DNA from: Kuafuiihalomonas phototrophica
GTDB lineage: Bacteria; Myxococcota; Kuafuiibacteriia; Kuafuiibacteriales; Kuafuiibacteriaceae
Direction: 5' to 3'
DNA: 46,623 nucleotides
NCBI GenBank assembly: GCA_031800475.1
Contig: DAPKRQ010000198.1
Span: 1-46,623, forward strand
Shown here: piece by piece, positions 16,430 through 23,604 of the stretch
Position numbering within the stretch: position 1 is the stretch's first letter
How the letters are laid out: the number at the start of each line of letters is the position of its first letter
Program-made: the position numbers and the translations under genes
The notes under the pieces: generated by a model
Databases searched by the model: none
Seen by the model: the letters and a program-made list of their open reading frames with translations, nothing else
What the model was told of the DNA's origin: nothing

Positions 16430-17682
16430 TTCGGAGCTTCCTGCACTCGCCGTCCTCCCAATCGATTCCGGGCCAGGACCGACACGGCGAAAGCCACGAG
16501 CGGAAGGACCCAGCCTCCCGCGAGAAGGCAAGCCGATAGGCCGGCGGCGGTCAGCCCACCCAGGATCTTCTTCACCGGAGCCTTCATGAAGCGGGCGTAG
16601 GAGACCGCTGCCATCAGGTACAGCGACACCAAGATGGAGCTTATCCCCGAGAAGAGCCATGCGAGAAGCTCCGGGTCTGCCAGCGCCACGGCCAACCCCC
16701 CGAGCGACAAGACCACTTGCAGTCCAACGCCCTTGGCGATCCCTTGTTCGAGTTCGCCGCGTCCGAACCAGGAAGGTAGGCTCCCGGCGCGGCCGGCTCC
16801 CGCGATCATTCGAGACATGCCCCAAAACCACGCATTGATGTTCAGCTGGCACACGAAGAAAGCGAACACGAACATCCCGATCCGGACCGGCCCCCTGGGC
16901 TCGATCCGGTCGGCCAGCTGAAACAACCCCTGCACTTCGTCGACCTGGGCCGGCGACACGACCGCCGCGTAGTTCGCAGTCAAGAGCATCAGCAGGACGG
17001 TGTAGACGGCCAGACTCACGGACATGACCACCAGATAGTCCCGGCGGGGACGATCGAAGTCGGACGCGATGAAGCTCATGTTCTCCATGCCCCCAAAGGC
17101 GAAAAAACTGATCATGACACCGCTCAGGAGCGCCCCTGGGCGTTCGAAAGCCGGAAGGACCCGGTGATAGCCCCCGGCCGCATCGTCCAGGGTCCAAGCG
17201 ATCACCGCCACCGTCACGGTCGCGGCCAAGGCCGACACGGTGTTCTGCACGATCGAGCCGGCCCGAAGCCCCAGCAAGGTGGTCCCGGCGCTCACGGCGA
17301 TCATGCCGAGCACCAAAACCGGGGCGACCCACCCTGCACCACCGGCCAACTCTTGCAGGTAGCGGCCGGGCACCAGAAATGTCCCCGGCACGCCCATGGC
17401 GACTCCGAACAAAAAGAAGACGGGCACGGCCTCGCTGAACAGGGGGCCCAAGCCAAGCTGAATGAAACCTTCGATTCCGCGACCGGGGGGCACCTGCTCC
17501 ACCAGGTCGGCAAAGATCAGCAGCAACGGCAGGCTGAGGAGCATGCCTGCCGTCCAGACCACGAGCACGTCCGAGCCCGCCACCGAGACCAGCAGGCTCG
17601 GCAAGAAGATGATGCCGGCGCCGAACATCGAACCCAGCGCCAAGCCGATCCCTTGCCACCGGGTCATCCGTGCAGAATCCAC
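16414..17682 (-). CDS. APC-superfamily amino-acid or metabolite permease
   Basis: The 422-residue product is a polytopic membrane protein with about 11-12 helices. It opens with WQGIGLALGSMFGAGIIFLPS, the glycine-rich first helix typical of APC transporters, and has FFAFGGMENMSFIASDFDRP around helix 6. Family members carry amino acids or polyamines by proton coupling or exchange. The start may be GTG 17682 or ATG 17667; the second fits the usual family N-terminus equally well. The gene is convergent with the gamma-glutamyltransferase gene and is followed by no other gene on its strand until that overlap. Position suggests it imports a precursor or exports a product of the comAB region, but the substrate cannot be read from sequence. 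Confidence 0.85.
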   Translation of the reverse strand: MDSARMTRWQGIGLALGSMFGAGIIFLPSLLVSVAGSDVLVVWTAGMLLSLPLLLIFADLVEQVPPGRGIEGFIQLGLGPLFSEAVPVFFLFGVAMGVPGTFLVPGRYLQELAGGAGWVAPVLVLGMIAVSAGTTLLGLRAGSIVQNTVSALAATVTVAVIAWTLDDAAGGYHRVLPAFERPGALLSGVMISFFAFGGMENMSFIASDFDRPRRDYLVVMSVSLAVYTVLLMLLTANYAAVVSPAQVDEVQGLFQLADRIEPRGPVRIGMFVFAFFVCQLNINAWFWGMSRMIAGAGRAGSLPSWFGRGELEQGIAKGVGLQVVLSLGGLAVALADPELLAWLFSGISSILVSLYLMAAVSYARFMKAPVKKILGGLTAAGLSACLLAGGWVLPLVAFAVSVLARNRLGGRRVQEAPNQSSS

Positions 17683-17733
17683 CCGGAGGGCATGGCGCGG
17701 AGCTGAACGGACTGCAAGCTAGGAAAGACGAAG

Positions 17734-18285
17734 GTGGCGCCGCGCGCCCCGTTCGGGCTAGCTCGAGACATGGCGACCGTGTTGCGCGGGCAGGTGCCCA
17801 AAGGGGTTGGACCGGACCCGGTACCGTCCACGGCGGCCGAGGCGGTTCGAGCCGGCCGCCGTCGAGCCGACGCCCTGGATCCGAACGGTGCCATCGATTT
17901 GCTGCGGGCCGCGCTCGAGCTGGACCCGGGCCACCACGGCGCAGCCACCGAACTCGCGCTGGTCCTGTTCGATACGGGGCGAAAAAGCGATGCCCTTGCC
18001 ACCCTAAAGGGCTTTCTCCGTTCGAATCCCCGGAGCGCGGAGGCTCGACTTACGCTGGTTCGATGCCTGCTTCGAACCCAGGACTTCGAGGGAGCCATCG
18101 CCGAGTGCCGCACCTGCATGCAGCATCGGCCCAATTGGGATGCCCCCCACCAGCCCCTGATCACGGCCCTCTGCCGCATCCGAAGGGCTGAAGAGGCCAA
18201 AGAAGTGCTCCACGACCTGGACCGCTTCAGCCCGGATCCCCGAAGGCGCGCCACCCTGTCCCAGCTGATCGATCGCAGCGCCTGA
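17734..18285 (+). CDS. Small TPR-repeat protein
   Basis: The 183-residue product contains about three tetratricopeptide-like helical repeats between residues 40 and 175, for example PNGAIDLLRAALELDPGHHG, RKSDALATLKGFLRSNPRSA and QDFEGAIAECRTCMQHRPNW. The frame could start at GTG 17734, which has AGGAAAG eight bases upstream, or at ATG 17770. No signal peptide or membrane segment is seen, so it is probably a cytoplasmic adaptor. It lies between the divergent permease gene and the convergent bilin reductase gene, and nothing in the sequence ties it to either. A function beyond protein binding is not predictable. Confidence 0.7.
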   Translation: MAPRAPFGLARDMATVLRGQVPKGVGPDPVPSTAAEAVRAGRRRADALDPNGAIDLLRAALELDPGHHGAATELALVLFDTGRKSDALATLKGFLRSNPRSAEARLTLVRCLLRTQDFEGAIAECRTCMQHRPNWDAPHQPLITALCRIRRAEEAKEVLHDLDRFSPDPRRRATLSQLIDRSA

Positions 18286-18335
18286 ACCGCGCGGCCGCTG
18301 CCCGCGCCTTCCGGCCGTATCGACCCCAGCGCTCG

Positions 18336-19073
18336 TCAAACCTGCGGATCCGGCGGGCAGAGCCGACCGGCCCCGTCGAGCGGCGGGTAGAGAAAGCGTT
18401 CCATGTAGGCTTCCGACCATTCGACACCGAACGCCCGATGCATGTAGGGCCGTGCCGGCTCGTTCTCCAAAAACCCCGCCCGCACCGCCAGATAGTCTTC
18501 CCGCCGCAGATTCGAGCGTTCCGGGTCTCGAGCTCCTCCTTCGACCCACAGTGCGCTCCATCGAAGAAAATCGCGGAACGCGCGCACCCCCACCGGCAGC
18601 GCGGATTCGTTCATCGGCCGGGTCCACACTGCGGTCGGGCCGATGCAGGACCGGGACCAAGGAGGCCTTTGTTCCACCGAAGGGAGCAACGGATCGTGAA
18701 GCTTCGACAGCCCCGCCTCCAACCGGCCTTGCTGCTCCTCGTTATCGGCACGCGGGACGCGAGCATCCATCACCAAGAGAAACAGCTTTCGCTTCACTTC
18801 GATCAGTTCTGCTTGAAAGAGCGGCACATCGAACTCGAAGCTCGGAATCACGGTCCAACTGAAAGCGAAGAACTCGGAGCGACTCCGAATCTCCGTGAGC
18901 CGTGCCCAGGTTACACGGGTCGAGGCAAAGGCCCAAGAGTGGAGCTCGACTCCGCCGTCCGGGGAGCTCTTCTGCCTCCAGCGATCCGCCAAGGATCGCT
19001 GGGCGCCATTCCATTCTCGAACATGACGAAAAAAATCATCCGGCTCCAGACGTTCATTTTCCGGATCCCTCAC
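18336..19073 (-). CDS. Ferredoxin-dependent bilin reductase, HY2/PcyA family
   Basis: The 245-residue product (GTG start at 19073) has the usual length of the HY2 family, which reduces biliverdin to phycobilins with electrons from ferredoxin. Clear matches are FSWTVIPSFEFDVPLFQAEL, aligning with the core strand and the catalytic Asp motif of PcyA (D82 here, D105 there), the spacing to FRDFLRWSALW, and the C-terminal HRAFGVEWSEAYMERFLYP, which matches the family signature near AFGEEWAERYM. The residue aligning with PcyA His88 is Ser72; plant HY2 and phage PebS have Asn there, so a different product is possible. Glu61 may correspond to PcyA Glu76. It is divergent from the operon that supplies a ferredoxin and a heme oxygenase. 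Family call is strong; the product is open. Confidence 0.82.
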   Translation of the reverse strand: MRDPENERLEPDDFFRHVREWNGAQRSLADRWRQKSSPDGGVELHSWAFASTRVTWARLTEIRSRSEFFAFSWTVIPSFEFDVPLFQAELIEVKRKLFLLVMDARVPRADNEEQQGRLEAGLSKLHDPLLPSVEQRPPWSRSCIGPTAVWTRPMNESALPVGVRAFRDFLRWSALWVEGGARDPERSNLRREDYLAVRAGFLENEPARPYMHRAFGVEWSEAYMERFLYPPLDGAGRLCPPDPQV

Positions 19074-19383
19074 GTGCTCGACCCTGCCACACCCAACTGC
19101 TGATTCACCACACCACACCGCGAATATCCCGAACCGAGACCCCGCCGAAGGGGTTGGGCTCTCTTTCAGCGATCGTTCTTCTGCGGCAGATTTCGAAACG
19201 AACGCTCTCTCTATTCGGATCCCGAACGCCCGCCAGCCCGGAGGTGTCATCCAGCCGACACCCATGTCGACTCTTCGACGGTACTCGCCAATCCCTCCAC
19301 CACCGACGTCGTCTCCACGGTGGCCCTTTCGACCACGAGTTGATTTCCATCCTTGTCGTACGACATACCAGGCACGAGACCCC
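19074..19383. promoter_or_regulatory. Divergent leader region between bilin reductase and the bilin operon
   Basis: This 310-base stretch holds no convincing gene, although open frames run through it. It must contain the promoters of both transcription units. A weak sigma-70-like candidate for the rightward operon is TTGATT at 19340-19345, a 17-base spacer and ACATAC at 19363-19368, about 15 bases before the ferredoxin ATG. A short hairpin ACCCC-GCCGAA-GGGGT lies near 19139-19154. Neither is strong. Confidence 0.35.
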
Positions 19384-19866
19384 ATGAAGACGGTACGCAT
19401 CCAAGAGCTCCACGACCCGATCGAGGTGAAGACCAACACCCGACTTCTCGACGTTCTGCAGCAAAGCCCCAAGAAGGTCATGATGGCTTGCGGCGGCAAA
19501 GGCCTGTGCGCCACTTGCCATGTCTACGTCGACGACAACGTCGAGAGCCTGAGCCCGAAGACACCTCGGGAACAGCGGTCGCTGCTCATGCTCCGCGACG
19601 CCAAAGCCACATCACGCCTTGCTTGTCAGGCCAAAGTGCGCGGCGAGGGACTCGTCTTGCATCTACCGGGAGGCCAATTCATTCAGTCTTCGAGCGACGT
19701 GGAACACCTGATCGGGCGACGCGCGGAAAAGCCGATTCTTCACCCGACCGACGGTCGCGTCCTGATCGAGGCCGGAAAAATCATTACCCGAGGACGCATC
19801 ACACAGCTTCAGAGCGTGGACGTCGACGTTGCAGAACTCAGACGCATGTCGCTGACCGCCGTCTGA
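19384..19866 (+). CDS. [2Fe-2S] ferredoxin with a C-terminal extension
   Basis: The 160-residue product has a beta-grasp [2Fe-2S] domain in residues 1-95. The cluster ligands are C36, C42 and C45 in MACGGKGLCATCHVYV and C81 in SRLACQAKV, a CX5CX2CX35C pattern of the adrenodoxin or hybrid type. The remaining 65 residues are an extra domain with no motif I recognise. As first gene of the bilin operon and divergent from a ferredoxin-dependent bilin reductase, it is the obvious electron donor for that enzyme and for the heme oxygenase. The start ATG 19384 has only a weak ribosome site; an upstream in-frame ATG at 19264 would add a non-conserved Pro/Arg-rich stretch. Confidence 0.85.
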   Translation: MKTVRIQELHDPIEVKTNTRLLDVLQQSPKKVMMACGGKGLCATCHVYVDDNVESLSPKTPREQRSLLMLRDAKATSRLACQAKVRGEGLVLHLPGGQFIQSSSDVEHLIGRRAEKPILHPTDGRVLIEAGKIITRGRITQLQSVDVDVAELRRMSLTAV

Positions 19867-19891
19867 AGTCGAGAACACGAGGAGACCACCC

Positions 19892-20545
19892 ATGGACACC
19901 GCAGTTGCATCCGTACCAGGCAATGAAAACAAGCGCCTTCACAATGTCTACGAGCCGAGAAAGTTCTACTCCAACGATGAACTCGGAAGACTCGTGAACC
20001 GATACCAGCAGCGAGCCATGCTCGTCTCGGAGGACTTCGTTCTCGGATTTCAGCTCGCCCTCGAAGAAGAGGTTGGTGATGCGGCAGGTGAGATCATGTA
20101 CCGCTGTGGCTTCGAGTGGGGCTCGAAGGACATCCAGGGATTCTTCGAGCGATTCGAGTCCGAGTTCGGGTTTTCGATGCAAAAAGCATCGCTCGGTATG
20201 TTGCTCGAGACTTGGTGGTGGCCTCTTCAAGTCGCCGGTTGGGGATCTTGGCGGGTCGACCTGTCGCACAAGCAAGAAGGACTCATCTTCGTGGATCTTC
20301 ACGACAGCGCTATCGCGAAGAGCATCGGGAACGTGGGGAACGTAGTCTGCCACTACTATGCAGGAATGTTCGCTTCGGTATTTTCGGCCTTTGCAAAACG
20401 AGAACTGAGCGGAATCGAAATCCAGTGCTATTCCACGGGAGAGGAGTTCTGCAAGTTCCTCATCGGCTCCTCCAAACGCATCAATGCGGCCCAATTCTGG
20501 GTCCAAGAGGGAGCCACCGCGAGCGAAGTGATTTCGAGGTTGTGA
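19892..20545 (+). CDS. V4R-domain protein with conserved cysteines
   Basis: The 217-residue product ends in a V4R (4-vinyl reductase) domain, residues about 115-195. Recognisable parts are GNVVCHYYAGMFASVFSAF and IQCYSTGEEFCKFLIGS, with C153, H154, C179 and C187 at the positions of the family's conserved Cys/His set. V4R domains bind small hydrophobic or tetrapyrrole-like molecules (BchJ) and also act as sensor domains. The N-terminal 110 residues are helical with many aromatics (FYSNDELGRLVNRYQQRAM, LETWWWPLQVAG). A strong site AGGAG lies 8 bases before the ATG. In this operon it may bind a bilin or a heme precursor. Enzymatic activity is unproven. Confidence 0.8.
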   Translation: MDTAVASVPGNENKRLHNVYEPRKFYSNDELGRLVNRYQQRAMLVSEDFVLGFQLALEEEVGDAAGEIMYRCGFEWGSKDIQGFFERFESEFGFSMQKASLGMLLETWWWPLQVAGWGSWRVDLSHKQEGLIFVDLHDSAIAKSIGNVGNVVCHYYAGMFASVFSAFAKRELSGIEIQCYSTGEEFCKFLIGSSKRINAAQFWVQEGATASEVISRL

Positions 20546-20546
20546 G

Positions 20547-20792
20547 ATGAGTGCACCCAGTCTCGCGCAGCCCATCGAGCAACCATCGCTTTCGGTGCGA
20601 CGCTTCTTTCGAAGCGTATTCGCCCGAGCCGACGGCGCTGCGGCCCAGCCCGAGCTTCCGTGGCGGCAGCAGAGCGTCGACCAGTTCTTCGCTGCGGCCT
20701 TCGCTCCGGAGTCTTTGAACCGAGCCGGAGCGTCCTGCGGAGTCCGGGTCGAAGCAGCAGACGATTTCTTTGCCGATTTTCAGTGGGATTGA
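20547..20792 (+). CDS. Small acidic-tailed protein with C-terminal FQWD
   Basis: The 81-residue product has no family I recognise. It contains RRFFRSVFARA, QFFAAAFAPE and a final ADDFFADFQWD, all rich in paired aromatics that could form short amphipathic contacts. One Cys is present. The gene starts one base after the preceding stop, with GAGG about 8 bases upstream, so it is translated with the V4R gene. The last four residues, FQWD, are almost the same as FNWD that ends the small protein at 23376-23591. This suggests a shared C-terminal docking tag or linker-type peptide for a common partner, perhaps the phycobiliprotein-like protein. That is inference. Confidence 0.65.
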   Translation: MSAPSLAQPIEQPSLSVRRFFRSVFARADGAAAQPELPWRQQSVDQFFAAAFAPESLNRAGASCGVRVEAADDFFADFQWD

Positions 20793-20817
20793 CTTCGAAA
20801 AAGAGAGGGACCGACCG

Positions 20818-21303
20818 ATGAATCAAACCATCAACAACATCTTGGCCAACGTCGAGGGAAGATACCTCACCAAAAACGAGCAACAGCAGATCCGGGAGTG
20901 GGCCGAGGGTTTCGATGCCCGGGCCAAAGCGGCCACCGAGGTCGAATCGAAGGAACGAGACATCGTCGAAGGGGCGATGGGACAGGTGATGAAATCGTTC
21001 CCCGACCTCCAAGAGAAGTACCAAGACCCGGACCGCAAGGGTCGCGAAGACTTCAGCCTGACCCTGCGCTACGCCACCCTGGCCATGGTGAAGGACGACA
21101 TGAAATTCCTAGATGACGCCTTGCTCAGGTGGTTCAGGACCATCTTGAGCGGTCTCGGGTTTTCTGGACAGTTCTTGCGCGAGGCCTACACGTCGCTCCA
21201 GCAGCAGGCGAAGAAGCACTTGTCGGCCGAATCCTACGCACTGATGGAGCCGTACCTCGCTCGCGTGGTCGAGGGCGTGCTTCCCCTGCAACAAGTCGCC
21301 TGA
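20818..21303 (+). CDS. Phycobiliprotein-fold protein lacking the chromophore cysteine
   Basis: At 161 residues the product has exactly the length of allophycocyanin alpha-type subunits and follows their pattern throughout: RYLTKNEQQQIREWAEGFDAR (helices A-B), ERDIVEGAMGQVMKSFPDL, DFSLTLRYATLAMVKDD (where allophycocyanin has CLRDxxxxLR), FLDDALLRWFRTILSGLG, and AKKHLSAESYALMEPYLARVV. Gly75 replaces the bilin-linking Cys84, and the protein has no Cys at all, while Asp78 keeps the Asp that holds the pyrrole nitrogens. It may bind a bilin non-covalently, or use the fold for protein contacts. It sits among bilin-synthesis, V4R and kinase genes; no linker, lyase or antenna gene is near. Homology is judged by eye. 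Confidence 0.78.
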   Translation: MNQTINNILANVEGRYLTKNEQQQIREWAEGFDARAKAATEVESKERDIVEGAMGQVMKSFPDLQEKYQDPDRKGREDFSLTLRYATLAMVKDDMKFLDDALLRWFRTILSGLGFSGQFLREAYTSLQQQAKKHLSAESYALMEPYLARVVEGVLPLQQVA

Positions 21304-21311
21304 GAGGAACG

Positions 21312-21941
21312 ATGATGCAGATCCGAAAGAACCTCGACTATTTCACCAGCCCGCATTTTCTGGACTTCGACGGCGGCGCGGGCGTGCTGCGCAGTCGAGG
21401 CGGTACCCGCATGGTCGCGGTGAACGAAGACTGGCTTCGCGGGTTCGTCGGGGCCCTGGAACACGAGGCGGGTTCTGCCACACCAGCGATCCTGCAGCGC
21501 TGCGGAGAATTCTTTGGAGACCGGTTGGCTCAGCGCTTCGACTCGGAACTGTCGGGCTTCGCTGGGGTTCCGCTCCGAGACCGGACGATGAACGAGTTCT
21601 GTACGCTGCTCGACGACCTGTGGGTGGGCTGCGGTATGGGCAAGCTCGAAATCGATTGGAGTCGAGCTGCGCAATTTCTTCCGCTGCGCCTTCTGCACTC
21701 TCCCATGCAGGACATCGGGCCCAGTGGTCACGTCGGCGATGACCTCTTTGCCGGCATCCTACTGGGCTTCTTCAGCCGGTTGGCGGACCAAAAGCTGCAG
21801 GTGTTTCAAACGGGAGACGAGCGTCTCGGTGACCGAGAGGGCACCACCTTCATTTTGGGGCCGCAGTCCGTTATCGATCGGGCCAAGAGCTTCAAGGAAG
21901 AGGGCCATCGGCACAGCGAGATCGTCGAGCGTTTGAGCTGA
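21312..21941 (+). CDS. V4R-like protein, second copy, without the cysteine set
   Basis: The 209-residue product resembles the V4R protein at 19892-20545 in layout: a helical N-terminal part (EDWLRGFVGALEHEAG, AILQRCGEFFGDRLAQRF) and a C-terminal V4R-like region (VGDDLFAGILLGFFSRLADQK, VFQTGDERLGDREGTTFILG). The conserved Cys of the family are replaced, so it may have lost a ligand or hold it differently, perhaps as a heterodimer with the first copy. ATG 21312 lies 8 bases after the previous stop, with AGAGGA as its ribosome site; ATG 21315 is a close alternative. The gene ends one to seven bases before the next kinase start. The V4R assignment is likely, not certain. Confidence 0.65.
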   Translation: MMQIRKNLDYFTSPHFLDFDGGAGVLRSRGGTRMVAVNEDWLRGFVGALEHEAGSATPAILQRCGEFFGDRLAQRFDSELSGFAGVPLRDRTMNEFCTLLDDLWVGCGMGKLEIDWSRAAQFLPLRLLHSPMQDIGPSGHVGDDLFAGILLGFFSRLADQKLQVFQTGDERLGDREGTTFILGPQSVIDRAKSFKEEGHRHSEIVERLS

Positions 21942-21948
21942 GGTGCCC

Positions 21949-23379
21949 GTGACGGTTTCCGTCCTCTACGACCGGTACCGGGTGGAGCACCCCATCGCCA
22001 CGGGCGCGGTCGGCCTGGTGTTCGCGGCCACGGATCTGCGGACGGGTGAGGACGTGGTGGTCAAGGTCTTCCCGCGCATCGAAGGGATGTCTCGGAGACC
22101 TCAGGGAGTGGACTGGAACAAGGAGATGCGCCTCGCCTTTCGACTTCGCCATCCCCACATCGTTCGCTGTTTGAATGCGGCTTTCGACGGGCCCGATCGG
22201 GACCCGATGCTGGTCTTCGAACGTATCGCGGGAGGGTCACTGCGCCGAGCTCTGGTCACGGAAAAGAGCCTGGCCCCGTCCGTGGTTCGCAAGATGGTAT
22301 GCGACGTGGCCAAGGCATTGGCGCACGCGCACCAGGTGGGAGTGCTTCATCGAGACGTCAAGCCCGAGAACATTCTTCGGGATGGGGACCGGTGGCTCGT
22401 CACGGACTTCGGCTCGGGACGGCACCTGGAACGGGGAAGCCAGGCCGGCACGTTGATCGGGTCTCTCGAGTACATGGCTCCGGAGACGTTTGCGAATGCA
22501 TCCGGGTTTGCCACGGACCAGTATGGCCTCGGGGTGGTGGGCTGGGAGGCGTTGTTCGGAAGCCGCCCGACTCCCGAGGCGGTGCGGAGGCCGTGGTCGG
22601 GACCGCCGGACGGCTGGAATCTCGAGGCGGTGCTCCAAAGAATGCTGCAGGGTCACCCGAGCCGCCGATGGCCGTCGATCGCGTCCGTTCCCCTCGTGCT
22701 GGAACGCCAGCCCGTTGCGGTGACCGATGGTCCCAGCTGCGGAACGCTGGTCTTGGATGGGGAGGGCGCCGTCTGGTCGGACCGCTCCACCGAAACGCCG
22801 GTTTGGCGGGGCACGCGAGCCTTCGGATTTTGCCATGTGCCGGGCTCGGAGCCCGTACTGCAGGCGGGCCGGCGGCTGGTTCGCTTCGAGAGCTCGGGAA
22901 CGCGCACGGTGTACGCCCAGGATCTGGAGTTTTCGACGTTGGCCGTCTGTGACGATGGCAGCCACATGCTGCTGCACGTGGACCGGGAGATCTGGCTGGT
23001 TCGAGCCAACGACCGCGTGGTGCGGCGGTGGCCGGTGGGATCGGAGCTTCGATTCACGCAGGAGCAGCGTTGGGGGTTTTGGGACGGACTTTCCGTCGCG
23101 AGCTGGGTTCCGGACGGTCGTCAGGCATGGTTTTGGCGACTCGACCAAGATCGCTTGGAGCCTCGCGAGGTGCAGTTCGAGCTCCCGATTCGGGAACTTC
23201 GGACCGTGCAAGGCCAAACGGGCTGGGTCCTGGGCGACGCATCTCGCACAGCCTGGATTTCGGCCGAAGGTCGAATCGAGACCCCTCACCCGTACGGTCA
23301 CGTCATGCCCGTCGCGGAGGACTCGACCGTGACGCTCAGCGCTCACGAACCCATGGACGACGCAGGAGTTCAGTCGTGA
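21949..23379 (+). CDS. Ser/Thr protein kinase with C-terminal beta-propeller-like domain
   Basis: The 476-residue product has a Hanks kinase domain (about 7-235) with glycine loop ATGAVGLVF, Lys39 in VVVKVF, catalytic loop HRDVKPENIL at 134-143 and DFG at 153-155. All catalytic residues are present. Residues about 240-470 are a repeating beta-rich part with many Trp and Asp-Gly turns (GTLVLDGEGAVWSD, LAVCDDGSHMLLHVDREIWLV, GWVLGDASRTAWISAEG), which looks like a beta-propeller. No membrane helix is seen, so it is soluble. GTG 21949 is preferred because GAGG lies five bases upstream; GTG 21943 is the alternative. The kinase probably acts on proteins in the same operon and is opposed by the PP2C phosphatase. 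Confidence 0.82.
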   Translation: MTVSVLYDRYRVEHPIATGAVGLVFAATDLRTGEDVVVKVFPRIEGMSRRPQGVDWNKEMRLAFRLRHPHIVRCLNAAFDGPDRDPMLVFERIAGGSLRRALVTEKSLAPSVVRKMVCDVAKALAHAHQVGVLHRDVKPENILRDGDRWLVTDFGSGRHLERGSQAGTLIGSLEYMAPETFANASGFATDQYGLGVVGWEALFGSRPTPEAVRRPWSGPPDGWNLEAVLQRMLQGHPSRRWPSIASVPLVLERQPVAVTDGPSCGTLVLDGEGAVWSDRSTETPVWRGTRAFGFCHVPGSEPVLQAGRRLVRFESSGTRTVYAQDLEFSTLAVCDDGSHMLLHVDREIWLVRANDRVVRRWPVGSELRFTQEQRWGFWDGLSVASWVPDGRQAWFWRLDQDRLEPREVQFELPIRELRTVQGQTGWVLGDASRTAWISAEGRIETPHPYGHVMPVAEDSTVTLSAHEPMDDAGVQS

Positions 23380-23591
23380 AAGACTCTATTCGATGGAACC
23401 TCGTCGGAGACGCGGTACGATTTCTTTCCGGCCATCGAGGCTCGACGCCTTTCGACCTGCCGGCGCCGGAAGTCCCGGAAACGGCTTTGGACGACCCGAC
23501 GCCCGTATCGAGCTCCAGTGCTTTCGGGTCGAAACCATCCGGAGACCTGCCACAGAGACTCGCAGACCTTCAGGAATTCAACTGGGATTGA
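23376..23591 (+). CDS. Small protein with C-terminal FNWD
   Basis: This 71-residue product starts at GTG 23376, which overlaps the kinase stop as GTGA, and reads KDSIRWNLVGDAVRFLSG through a Pro/Ser-rich middle to LADLQEFNWD. No known family or Cys is visible. The last four residues pair it with the small protein at 20547-20792, which ends FQWD; both also have an N-terminal basic segment with RF or RFF. The spacing from the kinase (overlap) and to the next gene (13 bases) places it firmly in the operon. A short peptide docking partner of the phycobiliprotein-like or V4R proteins is possible but untested. Confidence 0.7.
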   Translation: MKDSIRWNLVGDAVRFLSGHRGSTPFDLPAPEVPETALDDPTPVSSSSAFGSKPSGDLPQRLADLQEFNWD

Positions 23592-23604
23592 CGAGGGCGC
23601 TTTG

